Shown: one piece after another, positions 1 through 5,793 of the stretch | How positions within the stretch are numbered: position 1 is the stretch's first letter | Layout: every line of letters starts with the position of its first letter | Assembly (NCBI GenBank): GCA_002473385.1 | Contig: DKTR01000028.1 | Span: 1 to 6,251, forward strand | Source: Lachnospiraceae bacterium UBA7225 | GTDB taxonomy: Bacteria; Bacillota; Clostridia; Lachnospirales; Lachnospiraceae | DNA: 6,251 bases | Direction: 5' to 3' | Notes under the pieces: generated by a model | Database searches by the model: none | What the model was told of the DNA's origin: nothing | The model's input: only the letters and a program-made list of their open reading frames with translations | Program-made: the position numbers and the translations under genes

Positions 1-116
1 AGTACCGACGGTAATCAAGGGTCTGCTTATGGAATATACAAACTGCACAATTCGTAATTGGAAAATCAGAGTTTCGCAATTGCCGATGAGTATATGAATA
101 AGAAAGGGAGCTGGAT
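1..116. other. Left-edge noncoding stretch with AT-rich dyads
   Basis: No convincing gene lies here. Two short dyads are visible: CAATTCGTAATTG at 48-60, with CAATT and AATTG arms, and GCAATTGC around 76-83. The arms of one can also pair with the other. A reading frame from base 2 to the stop at 95-97 is open but has no recognisable content, so it could be the tail of an upstream gene or chance. The AAGGGAG at 104-110, six bases before the ATG at 117, is the ribosome binding site of the next gene. I found no good -35/-10 pair, so that gene's promoter may lie further left. Confidence 0.4.
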
Positions 117-1787
117 ATGGGAGAGAGGAAAGGAAAGGGTATAGGAAAGAGAATAGGAACTTTCTATGGAAACGGAAAGAAAGAAAATGATATCCGGCAG
201 GAGAAGCATAAGAAGCCGGCGGACGGAGCCGGGAAATGGGCGGCAGCTATATGTCTGCTGGTGCTGGCGGTTACGGAGATATTGGTTCCGGCAGCATTAG
301 GGGAAATAGTGGGCTGCAGCAGAGTGTATGCTGCGGAAAATGCAGAGGAAACAGCAGATGCCGCGGCGGTGAGGAAAGAAGACCCGGCTGGGGATTATGC
401 GTTCCGGCTGCGGCAGGAAAGGAAGCCGGAAGATTATATCCTTCTCCTTACTTCTTTGGATGATTATGTGGTAGAGCAGGGAGACAGCCTTTGGAAAATT
501 GCAAAGAAGAATCTGGGCGACGGCGGACGCTGGGGAGAGATTGCCGAAACCAACCGGCTGCCTGACCCTGATTTGATTTTGCCAAAGGAAAAGCTGGTGA
601 TGCCGGATTTGGAATATTATCTGCAAAAACCGTCGATACAGAGAGGCGAAGGTTATTATTTATCGGATGAAGGAGCCTTCCACTTCCAGACACCGGAACG
701 CTGGGCGCTTGCTACTTGCAGCTTGGACAGCCATTTAAGCACTTTTATCGGGGACGACACCAGTGTAAGGATACTGTGGGGAATAGAGGATAACCGGATG
801 GGGGAGGATGCCTGGGCGGAAAACTGGGACGAGGTATGTGAAAATATCAAAAAGAGCGCAGAAACCGTGTTTGACGAAAGTCTGGAAGATATTTTTTGCG
901 AAAAATATAAGTTGGAAAGCGGCAATGAAGTCTATAATATATGCTGCAGATTCCGCAGTGAAGCCGGAAAGCTGTGGACCGTAAGTGCTGCATACCGTTT
1001 TGGGGAAAAGAATTTAATGGAATTCATCGGTATCGGGCCTTCGGATCATAGCCTTGATATGGGGAAGCTGACTCTATATACGGCGGCAACCTATGAGGAA
1101 TATGAAGAAGAGAGACATATGGGATTTGGCGAGGATGGGGCGGTCTATAGAGGAATGGAAGTATGGGACTATCCGATGCTGCATAATCCTTTTGTGCTCT
1201 CTTATGAATGTGTCAATAAAGAGACATGGCGCCAGAAAAGAGAACCGGAGGAGATAAAAGAAGATTATGTGATGGAATGGGAGGAGCCGGTGCTTCCTGC
1301 CGTGATTAAGAAGGCGCTGGGAATCGAAGGAGACATTAGGTACAGCGATGTGCTGAAAATTGAAAGTCTGGAAGCGATAGAAAGCGTTGGATACGATTAT
1401 TGCAGCATTAACGAAGAACGTTTTGAAACAGATTGGAAGGATATTCCCGACGGAGATGCCTTGTTGGAGGACATTGCAAAGTGTGAGGGGCTTTACTCTC
1501 TGAGAATCCAGATAGGGGATATTTCGGATTTTGCGCCTTTGGGGAAGCTGAAGATGCTGGAGGAACTGGAAATTCAGGCAGGACGGACAGTGACGGATAC
1601 CGGTTTTCTGGAAGAACTGGAATATCTCAGGAAATGTGTTCTGGAAAAAGCCCCTCAGCAGAGATTCGTAGATTCCTTAAGCGATAAGCTTTGGGAAAAG
1701 ACTTGTGAAGAGGAAGGACTGACTACCTTTAAGAAAATGTATGACGGCGAACCGGGACTGGCATTTGACGAGGTGGGGGATACGTAA
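117..1787 (+). CDS. Exported LysM-domain protein with leucine-rich C-terminal region
   Basis: A 556-residue protein of unknown exact role, probably at the cell envelope. The first 40 residues are strongly basic. A hydrophobic segment follows at about residues 41-63, then a small-residue stretch ending in VYAAEN near 70-75 that could be a signal peptidase site; otherwise it is a membrane anchor. Residues about 117-163 form a single LysM module (YVVEQGDSLWKIAKKNLGD, then the conserved N and the LILP turn), a fold that binds peptidoglycan or related N-acetylglucosamine polymers. Residues about 180-330 form a globular domain I cannot name (GAFHFQTPERWAL near its start). Residues about 400-510 contain leucine-rich-repeat-like segments (ISDFAPLGKLKMLEELEIQ). 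No hydrolase domain is visible. The start at ATG 117 is supported by AAGGGAG six bases upstream. The next gene has its own promoter, so this is probably a separate unit. The LysM call is firm; the function is not. Confidence 0.88.
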   Translation: MGERKGKGIGKRIGTFYGNGKKENDIRQEKHKKPADGAGKWAAAICLLVLAVTEILVPAALGEIVGCSRVYAAENAEETADAAAVRKEDPAGDYAFRLRQERKPEDYILLLTSLDDYVVEQGDSLWKIAKKNLGDGGRWGEIAETNRLPDPDLILPKEKLVMPDLEYYLQKPSIQRGEGYYLSDEGAFHFQTPERWALATCSLDSHLSTFIGDDTSVRILWGIEDNRMGEDAWAENWDEVCENIKKSAETVFDESLEDIFCEKYKLESGNEVYNICCRFRSEAGKLWTVSAAYRFGEKNLMEFIGIGPSDHSLDMGKLTLYTAATYEEYEEERHMGFGEDGAVYRGMEVWDYPMLHNPFVLSYECVNKETWRQKREPEEIKEDYVMEWEEPVLPAVIKKALGIEGDIRYSDVLKIESLEAIESVGYDYCSINEERFETDWKDIPDGDALLEDIAKCEGLYSLRIQIGDISDFAPLGKLKMLEELEIQAGRTVTDTGFLEELEYLRKCVLEKAPQQRFVDSLSDKLWEKTCEEEGLTTFKKMYDGEPGLAFDEVGDT

Positions 1788-1796
1788 CGCAGATAT

Positions 1797-1872
1797 TTTC
1801 CTTGCCAAATCCTTCCGCCGGGAATATAATACCTTGGGGGCGGGGGATGGGTCATAGAAAACGGCAAGGAAA
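1797..1872. repeat. Nested inverted repeat spanning the promoter and ribosome binding site of the MATE gene
   Basis: TTTCCTTGCC (1797-1806) is perfectly complementary to GGCAAGGAAA (1863-1872). Inside it, ATCC (1809-1812) and CCGCC (1815-1819) pair with GGCGG (1839-1843) and GGAT (1845-1848). The left outer arm overlaps the -35 box and the right outer arm overlaps the purine-rich ribosome binding region of the MATE gene. A transcript started at about 1837 lacks the left arms, so the full RNA hairpin can form only in read-through RNA from the LysM gene. There it could act as a weak terminator-like or ribosome-site-masking structure. As DNA it could instead be an operator dyad. Confidence 0.6.
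1802..1830 (+). promoter_or_regulatory. Promoter of the MATE/acetyltransferase operon
   Basis: The -35 box TTGCCA at 1802-1807 (one mismatch to TTGACA) is followed by a 17-base spacer and a perfect -10 box TATAAT at 1825-1830. Transcription should start near 1837, about 50 bases before the ATG at 1888. This is the best housekeeping-type promoter on the left side of the window and separates the MATE operon from the LysM gene. It is a prediction from consensus only. Confidence 0.75.
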
Positions 1873-1887
1873 GGAATGTGATGAGAA

Positions 1888-3219
1888 ATGAAGGATTTGA
1901 CAGAGGGAACTCCCAGAAAAATTTTGTGGCAGTTTTCTGTTCCGATGTTTGTCAGCGTAATTTTCCAGCAGCTATATAATATTGCGGACAGCGTTATTGC
2001 AGGAAAGTTTGCCGGGGAGGATGCTTTGGCAGCGGTCGGGGCATCTTATCCGATTACAATGATTTTTATGGCAATTGCAGTAGGAAGCAATATCGGATGT
2101 TCCGTGGTTATATCCAATCTGTTTGGGGCAAAGAAGTATAAAGAGATGAAAACGGCGGTGACCACTACATTGATTGCCGCATTTCTTATATCGGCAGGGC
2201 TGACGGTTCTGGGTCTGGCAGGAACGAGGGCGCTGATGGTTATGATTCGTACGCCGGAAAATATATTTGATGCGGGAGCGCTTTATCTGGGTATCTATAT
2301 CGGAGGCTTTATCTTTCTGTTTTTATACAATGTGGCAACGGGAATCTTTTCCGCTTTGGGCGACTCGAAAACGCCCCTTTATTTTCTGATGGCATCCTCT
2401 ATAGGAAATATTCTTCTGGATTATCTGTTTGTGGCGAAATGTGGCTGGGGCGTTGCCGGAGTAGCCTGGGCCACCTTCCTTGCTCAGGGGATTGCCAGTA
2501 TTTTAGCCTTGCTTACGATGGCAAGGCGGCTGCGTACGCTGAAAACGGAAGGAAAGGCGAAGCTGTTTTCAGGAGAAATGCTGCGGAAAATCAGCCAGAT
2601 AGCGGTTCCATCCATTTTCCAGCAAAGTTTTATTTCCATAGGGAATATTTTTATACAAGGACTGGTAAACAGTTTCGGTTCGTCCGTAATTGCCGGGTAT
2701 TCGGCGGCGATAAAGCTGAATACCTTTGCCATTACCAGTTTTACCACACTGGGAAACGGTATTTCCAATTATACGGCACAGAATATGGGAGCCGGGAAAA
2801 AAGAACGGGTGCGGGAAGGCTTTTTTGCCGGAATCCAGATGGCCATGCTGATTGTGGTTCCTTTTTTTGCCGCTTTCTTTATTTTCGGGGAAAGCATGAT
2901 TAATCTGTTTATGACAAAGGACAGCACAGTGGCCATGCAGACGGGAATCCAGTTTCTGCATATTATTTCCCCCTTCTATTTCGTTGTTGCCGCAAAGCTG
3001 ATGGCGGACGGGGTATTAAGGGGAGCTGGGCTTATGAAACAGTTTATGGCGGCCACCTTTGTAGATTTGGTACTTCGTGTGATTCTCGCTTTTCTGTTCG
3101 CAGGAAGTCTTGGCAGCGTAGGAATATGGATTTCCTGGCCGGTGGGCTGGGTGGCGGCAACCATATTGTCCATGGTATTTTATAGGAAGAATTTTTCGGC
3201 AAAAGTGCTGAGAGAATAA
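1888..3219 (+). CDS. MATE family efflux transporter
   Basis: A 443-residue integral membrane protein of the multidrug and toxic compound extrusion (MATE) family, which exports cationic drugs, dyes or metabolites in exchange for Na+ or H+. The length and about twelve hydrophobic segments match the family. Two homologous halves are visible: the first begins around residue 12 and carries the family-typical stretch QQLYNIADSVIAGKF (27-41) followed by ALAAVG; the second restarts near residue 235 with IAVPSIFQQSF and NIFIQGLVNSFG. GALGDS-like loop residues (SALGDSKTP, 155-163) are also typical. ATG 1888 is preceded by AAGGAAAGGAA (1866-1875), about 12 bases away, a rather long spacing. It has its own promoter at 1802-1830 and is followed after 26 bases by a sugar acetyltransferase, probably co-transcribed. 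No regulator gene is adjacent. Family assignment is secure; the substrate cannot be told. Confidence 0.95.
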   Translation: MKDLTEGTPRKILWQFSVPMFVSVIFQQLYNIADSVIAGKFAGEDALAAVGASYPITMIFMAIAVGSNIGCSVVISNLFGAKKYKEMKTAVTTTLIAAFLISAGLTVLGLAGTRALMVMIRTPENIFDAGALYLGIYIGGFIFLFLYNVATGIFSALGDSKTPLYFLMASSIGNILLDYLFVAKCGWGVAGVAWATFLAQGIASILALLTMARRLRTLKTEGKAKLFSGEMLRKISQIAVPSIFQQSFISIGNIFIQGLVNSFGSSVIAGYSAAIKLNTFAITSFTTLGNGISNYTAQNMGAGKKERVREGFFAGIQMAMLIVVPFFAAFFIFGESMINLFMTKDSTVAMQTGIQFLHIISPFYFVVAAKLMADGVLRGAGLMKQFMAATFVDLVLRVILAFLFAGSLGSVGIWISWPVGWVAATILSMVFYRKNFSAKVLRE

Positions 3220-3245
3220 AAAATAAGAGATGGAGGTCGTTGAAA

Positions 3246-3851
3246 ATGGGAGAAATGAAGGACAAGATGCATACGGGGGATTTGTATCTGCCGGGGGATG
3301 AGGAAATCATGAAAGAACAGGCGGTTTATCAGGATATGCTGTTTGAGTATAATCTGACCAAAACCTCGGAGTCGGAAAAAAGAGCGAAAATGTTAAAAGA
3401 GATGCTGGCAGAATGCGGCGAGGGTGTCTATATAGAAGCGCCTTTTTATGCGAATTTTGGCGGGCATCATTGCCATTTCGGGAAGATGGTCTATGCCAAT
3501 TATCATTTGACATGCGTGGATGATACCCATATTTATATCGGCGATTACACGATGATCGGACCCAATGTAACCATTGCCACTGCGGGGCATCCGATTCTGC
3601 CGGGGCTGCGCGAGCAGCTGTATCAGTATAATATGCCGGTCCATATCGGAAGGAACTGCTGGATTGGCGCCGGGGCAGTGATTATGCCGGGGGTTACGGT
3701 GGGAGATAATACGGTAATTGGCGCAGGAAGCATCGTAACGAAGGATATTCCAGCCAATGTGGTTGCAGTGGGAAATCCCTGCAGGGTGATGCGCGAAATT
3801 AATGAACATGATAAGGAATATTATTATAAGGATAGGAGAATTGAACTGTAA
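3246..3851 (+). CDS. Sugar O-acetyltransferase, maltose/galactoside acetyltransferase family
   Basis: A 201-residue cytoplasmic enzyme of the LacA/Maa group, expected to transfer acetyl from acetyl-CoA to a hydroxyl of a sugar. The N-terminal helical cap of the family is present (KMHTGDLYLPGDEEIMKEQ, then a helix to about residue 58). The left-handed beta-helix follows, with hexapeptide repeats such as IYIGDYTMIGPNV, VHIGRNCWIGAGAVI and TVGDNTVIGAGSIV. The TAGHP motif puts a histidine at position 115 when counted from ATG 3246, the number of the catalytic His in E. coli LacA. The C-terminus VVAVGNPCRVMREI is also typical. A TTG at 3240 is in frame but only three bases from the GGAGG at 3232-3236; ATG 3246 is nine bases away and is preferred. 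It lies 26 bases after the MATE stop codon with no promoter or terminator between, so the two are probably one operon. The true acceptor is unknown; members often act as general detoxifying acetylases. Confidence 0.95.
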   Translation: MGEMKDKMHTGDLYLPGDEEIMKEQAVYQDMLFEYNLTKTSESEKRAKMLKEMLAECGEGVYIEAPFYANFGGHHCHFGKMVYANYHLTCVDDTHIYIGDYTMIGPNVTIATAGHPILPGLREQLYQYNMPVHIGRNCWIGAGAVIMPGVTVGDNTVIGAGSIVTKDIPANVVAVGNPCRVMREINEHDKEYYYKDRRIEL

Positions 3852-3863
3852 CTTATGCTGTTT

Positions 3864-3895
3864 ACGGTTTGAAATACGATGCCGGCCGTTTTTTT
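3864..3895 (+). terminator. Weak candidate terminator after the acetyltransferase gene
   Basis: ACGG at 3864-3867 can pair with CCGT at 3886-3889, and seven T residues run from 3889 to 3895. The T-run is convincing in position, just after the operon, but the stem is only four base pairs with an 18-base loop, or shorter if the palindromic GCCGGC at 3881-3886 folds differently. It may be a decayed or recombined terminator. Confidence 0.3.
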
Positions 3896-3912
3896 GAGCT
3901 GTTTATTATACT

Positions 3913-4095
3913 TTGATTGCAGGAAAGTACGGTGTAGAACTTGCAAGAATGACGATTGAAAAGACTCTGAAAGATATGGTTGCTGTAAAGCCGGAATATA
4001 TGGCTGAAAAGTCATTGCTTATTAAAAAAGGATGGAGGAGAAAGAAGCTATGTGGGCGGTATTTGCTGTGTTGTCTGCTGTTTTTGCAGCATTGA
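3913..4095 (+). pseudogene. Headless coding remnant upstream of the EamA gene
   Basis: An open frame from a stop at 3895-3897 to a stop at 4093-4095, with no ATG and no ribosome binding site; the only near-start is TTG 3913. The first 36 residues look like real protein (AGKYGVELARMTIEKTL, then VKPEYMAEKSLLIKKG), while the last 20 are the EamA gene read in another frame. The pattern of a helix with conserved IEK, a short linker, and a closing strand like SLLIKK loosely recalls the C-terminal end of LacI/GalR regulators or periplasmic sugar-binding proteins. I cannot confirm this. The simplest reading is the 3' end of a deleted gene that once preceded the EamA gene, with the break near 3897-3913. 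Chance coding is possible. Confidence 0.33.
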
Positions 4096-4463
4096 CTTCT
4101 ATTCTTGCGAAAGCGGGAATCGAGGGAGTGAATTCCAATCTGGCTACTGCTATCCGTACGATGGTGGTTGTGGCTATGGCATGGGGAATGGTTTTTTTGA
4201 CAGATGCGCAGGGAGGGATTGGTTCAATCAGTAAGAAGAGCTGGATTTTTCTCATTTTGTCCGGCCTGGCTACCGGGGCGTCATGGTTATGCTATTACAG
4301 AGCGCTGCAATTAGGAGATGTTTCCAAGGTGGTGCCGATAGATAAATTAAGTGTTGTAATTACGCTGATACTGGCTTTTGTCTTTTTGCATGAAAGCTTT
4401 ACGGCAAAATCGTTAATCGGGGCGGTTTTGATTACGGCAGGCACACTGATTATGATATTTTAA
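4050..4463 (+). CDS. Half-size EamA/DMT family membrane protein
   Basis: A 137-residue inner-membrane protein of the drug/metabolite transporter superfamily with a single EamA-type unit. Hydrophobic segments are visible at about residues 2-20, 32-51, 64-82, 98-115 and 119-137, giving four to five helices. Family-typical pieces are the opening AVFAALTSILAKAGI, the central CYYRALQLGDVSKVVPIDKLS, and the closing HESFTAKSLIGAVLITAGTLIM. Full-length EamA proteins have about 300 residues and two such units, so this member should work as a dimer, as is known for small multidrug resistance proteins. The in-frame ATG at 4032 is rejected because GGAGGAG (4034-4040) overlaps it; this is the ribosome binding site of ATG 4050, nine bases on. 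Upstream lies only a coding remnant and no clear promoter. It converges with asnA, 57 bases apart. The substrate is unknown. Confidence 0.9.
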   Translation: MWAVFAVLSAVFAALTSILAKAGIEGVNSNLATAIRTMVVVAMAWGMVFLTDAQGGIGSISKKSWIFLILSGLATGASWLCYYRALQLGDVSKVVPIDKLSVVITLILAFVFLHESFTAKSLIGAVLITAGTLIMIF

Positions 4464-4492
4464 AAAAATTGTTTTTTGTTATGTGCCTGCCG
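4435..4492. repeat. 11-bp inverted repeat across the EamA stop codon with an A/T hairpin inside
   Basis: CGGCAGGCACA (4435-4445) is perfectly complementary to TGTGCCTGCCG (4482-4492). The 36 bases between contain the EamA stop codon and a second dyad, AAAAAA (4463-4468) with TTTTTT (4472-4477). Lying between converging genes, the whole could end transcription from both sides. It is not a standard terminator, because the U-tract lies inside the large loop rather than after the GC-rich stem. Confidence 0.55.
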
Positions 4493-4520
4493 AATAATGC
4501 TGTGTTTTAGATTTCTTGTA

Positions 4521-5531
4521 CTACAGCAGGGGAATGCCCGCTTTCTGCGCTTCTTCCATTACGCTTTCCGGCCAGAGGGAGCATTGGACTTCCCCGATAT
4601 GGGCTTTGCGCAGGAAAAACATACAGATACGGGACTGTCCGATACCTCCGCCGATGGTGTATGGAAGCTCTTTTTCCAGAATTGCCTTCTGGAAGGGGAG
4701 CGATGCGCGCTCCGGGCATCCGGCGGTTTCAAGCTGGCGCATCAAGCTTTCTTCGTCCACGCGGATTCCCATGGAGGAGAGCTCCAGAGCGATGTCCAGC
4801 ACCGGATAGTAGACAATGATATCGCCGTTGAGCGCCCAGTCGTCATAATCCGGCGCTCTGCCGTCGTGACGCTCTCCTGAGGCGAGTACGCCGCCGATCT
4901 GCATGATGAACACGGCACCCTTTTCTTTTGCAATGCGGTATTCACGCTCCTTCGGCGTGCAGCCGGGATAGAGATCTTCCAGCTCCTGTGTTGTGATAAA
5001 GAAGATATCTCTCGGAAGAATCTCTTCGATATAGTCGTATTGGATCGCCATATATTTTTCCGTTTTCTTCAGTACCTTGTAGATAGTGCAGACTACTTCT
5101 TTTAAAGTATCTACAGTACGTTCTTCGCGGGAAATGATTTTCTCCCAGTCCCACTGGTCTACGTAGATCGAGTGGATATTGTCGGTGTCCTCATCTCTGC
5201 GGATCGCGTTCATATCGGTATACAGTCCCTCACCGTGAGAAAAGCCGTACTGCTTTAACGCGTAGCGTTTCCATTTTGCCAGAGAATGCACGATCTCTGC
5301 GGTATTTTCGTTTTGCTCGCGGATGCCGAAGGAAACAGGCCGCTCCACGCCATTTAAATTGTCATTCAGCCCGGAAGACGGGGTGACAAATAGCGGCGCG
5401 GATACACGCAGCAGATTCAGCCGGGATGCCAGAGTCTGCTGGAAAAAGTCTTTCACCGTTTTGATGGCAACCTGTGTATCGTGAAGATTCAGTGCCGATT
5501 CGTAGTGTCCGGGAATAATTAGATGTTCCAT
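4521..5531 (-). CDS. asnA: Aspartate--ammonia ligase (ammonia-dependent asparagine synthetase)
   Basis: A 336-residue cytoplasmic enzyme that makes asparagine from aspartate, ammonia and ATP, releasing AMP and pyrophosphate. Length matches E. coli AsnA (330). Its fold resembles class II aminoacyl-tRNA synthetases. Clear family blocks in order: a TQVAIKTVKDFF helix (19-30), RVSAPLFVTPSSGLNDNLNG with ERPVSF (42-68), AKWKRYAL (85-92), EGLYTDMNAIRRDE (101-114), SIYVDQWDWEK (121-131), SGERHDGRAPDYDDW (218-232), and the ATP-site glycine run GGGIGQSR (294-301), ending with GEVQCSLWP. No residue expected in these blocks is obviously missing. ATG 5531 has GGGAGGA at 5544-5550 about 12 bases upstream, slightly long, but the N-terminus matches the family so the start is sound. 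It is transcribed alone leftwards, from its own promoter at 5622-5649, and is divergent from a T-box leader. Confidence 0.97.
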   Translation of the reverse strand: MEHLIIPGHYESALNLHDTQVAIKTVKDFFQQTLASRLNLLRVSAPLFVTPSSGLNDNLNGVERPVSFGIREQNENTAEIVHSLAKWKRYALKQYGFSHGEGLYTDMNAIRRDEDTDNIHSIYVDQWDWEKIISREERTVDTLKEVVCTIYKVLKKTEKYMAIQYDYIEEILPRDIFFITTQELEDLYPGCTPKEREYRIAKEKGAVFIMQIGGVLASGERHDGRAPDYDDWALNGDIIVYYPVLDIALELSSMGIRVDEESLMRQLETAGCPERASLPFQKAILEKELPYTIGGGIGQSRICMFFLRKAHIGEVQCSLWPESVMEEAQKAGIPLL

Positions 5532-5543
5532 GTTCTGCTAAAA

Positions 5544-5580
5544 TCCTCCCTTGCCATGCCGGCTGCCGCAAAGAGCCGGT
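5544..5580 (-). promoter_or_regulatory. asnA ribosome binding site with adjacent leader hairpin
   Basis: On the minus strand GGGAGGA (5550-5544) is the ribosome binding site. Just upstream, CCGGCT (5579-5574) pairs with AGCCGG (5564-5559), giving a six-bp GC-rich hairpin with a nine-base loop in the asnA 5' leader. It sits eight bases before the ribosome binding site and leaves it free, so it may protect the mRNA end or tune translation. No T-box or other known riboswitch is visible in this short asnA leader. Confidence 0.45.
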
Positions 5581-5621
5581 ATGTGAATTTGATGAACAAT
5601 AACGATTTGACGTTCTTACAC

Positions 5622-5649
5622 AGTATAACAGATTTTCCGGAAAATACAA
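5622..5649 (-). promoter_or_regulatory. asnA promoter
   Basis: Read on the minus strand: -35 box TTGTAT (5649-5644), 16-base spacer, then TGT followed by -10 box TATACT (5627-5622), an extended -10. Transcription would start near 5615, leaving a leader of about 85 bases before the asnA ATG. It matches a vegetative sigma promoter well. Confidence 0.72.
5633..5644. promoter_or_regulatory. Palindromic putative operator in the asnA promoter spacer
   Basis: TTTTCCGGAAAA is a perfect 12-bp palindrome lying between the -35 and -10 boxes of the asnA promoter and touching the -35. A dimeric regulator bound here would block RNA polymerase. The regulator is unknown, and AT-flanked CCGG palindromes of this size can arise by chance. 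Confidence 0.4.
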
Positions 5650-5702
5650 GGAAAACAATGCAGCCCGTCAGCTGGCAGGAAAACAAAGCAGCCCGCCAGC
5701 TG
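5650..5702. repeat. Two 25-bp direct repeats upstream of the asnA promoter
   Basis: Bases 5650-5674 and 5678-5702 are copies differing at two positions (5659/5687 and 5668/5696), with a period of 28 bp. Each begins GGAAAACAA and ends CAGCTG. In addition CAGCTGGC (5669-5676) and GCCAGCTG (5695-5702) are perfect inverted arms. The pair ends directly against the asnA -35 box, the usual place for an activator site, and lies between the two divergent promoters. Confidence 0.7.
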
Positions 5703-5758
5703 ATATATTCATGAGAATTTTACATTGCAGTGATAAATATCTTTCATTAAAATGGGGC

Positions 5759-5787
5759 TTGTAATTAAAAAAATGATATGTTATTAT
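5759..5787 (+). promoter_or_regulatory. Promoter of the T-box leader transcript
   Basis: The -35 box TTGTAA (5759-5764), a 17-base spacer, and -10 box TATTAT (5782-5787) preceded by TG at 5779-5780 form an extended -10 promoter. Transcription should start near 5794, a few bases before the first T-box stem, as expected for a T-box transcript. It points away from asnA. Confidence 0.72.
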
Positions 5788-5793
5788 CTAGAA

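Noticed and set aside
2..97. Open frame at the left edge that could be the tail of an upstream gene
   Set aside because: Only 31 codons, no recognisable motif, and it runs through the AATTG dyads. It cannot be distinguished from chance.
2439..2961. Overlapping frames of 94-154 codons on both strands inside the MATE gene
   Set aside because: They are shadows of a strongly supported membrane protein gene, with no ribosome sites or domains of their own.
3240..3245. TTG start for the sugar acetyltransferase
   Set aside because: Only three bases from GGAGG. The ATG six bases later has normal spacing and gives the usual family length and His115 numbering.
3393..3809. A 138-codon minus-strand frame inside the acetyltransferase gene
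   Set aside because: It is antisense to the hexapeptide-repeat coding sequence. Periodic codons in such genes leave long open antisense frames.
4032..4049. Upstream in-frame ATG for the EamA protein
   Set aside because: The ATG overlaps the GGAGGAG ribosome binding site that serves ATG 4050, and it would add a charged MEEKEA tail before the first helix.
4476..4880. A 134-codon plus-strand frame at the 3' end of asnA
   Set aside because: It is antisense to conserved asnA coding sequence and has no start signal.
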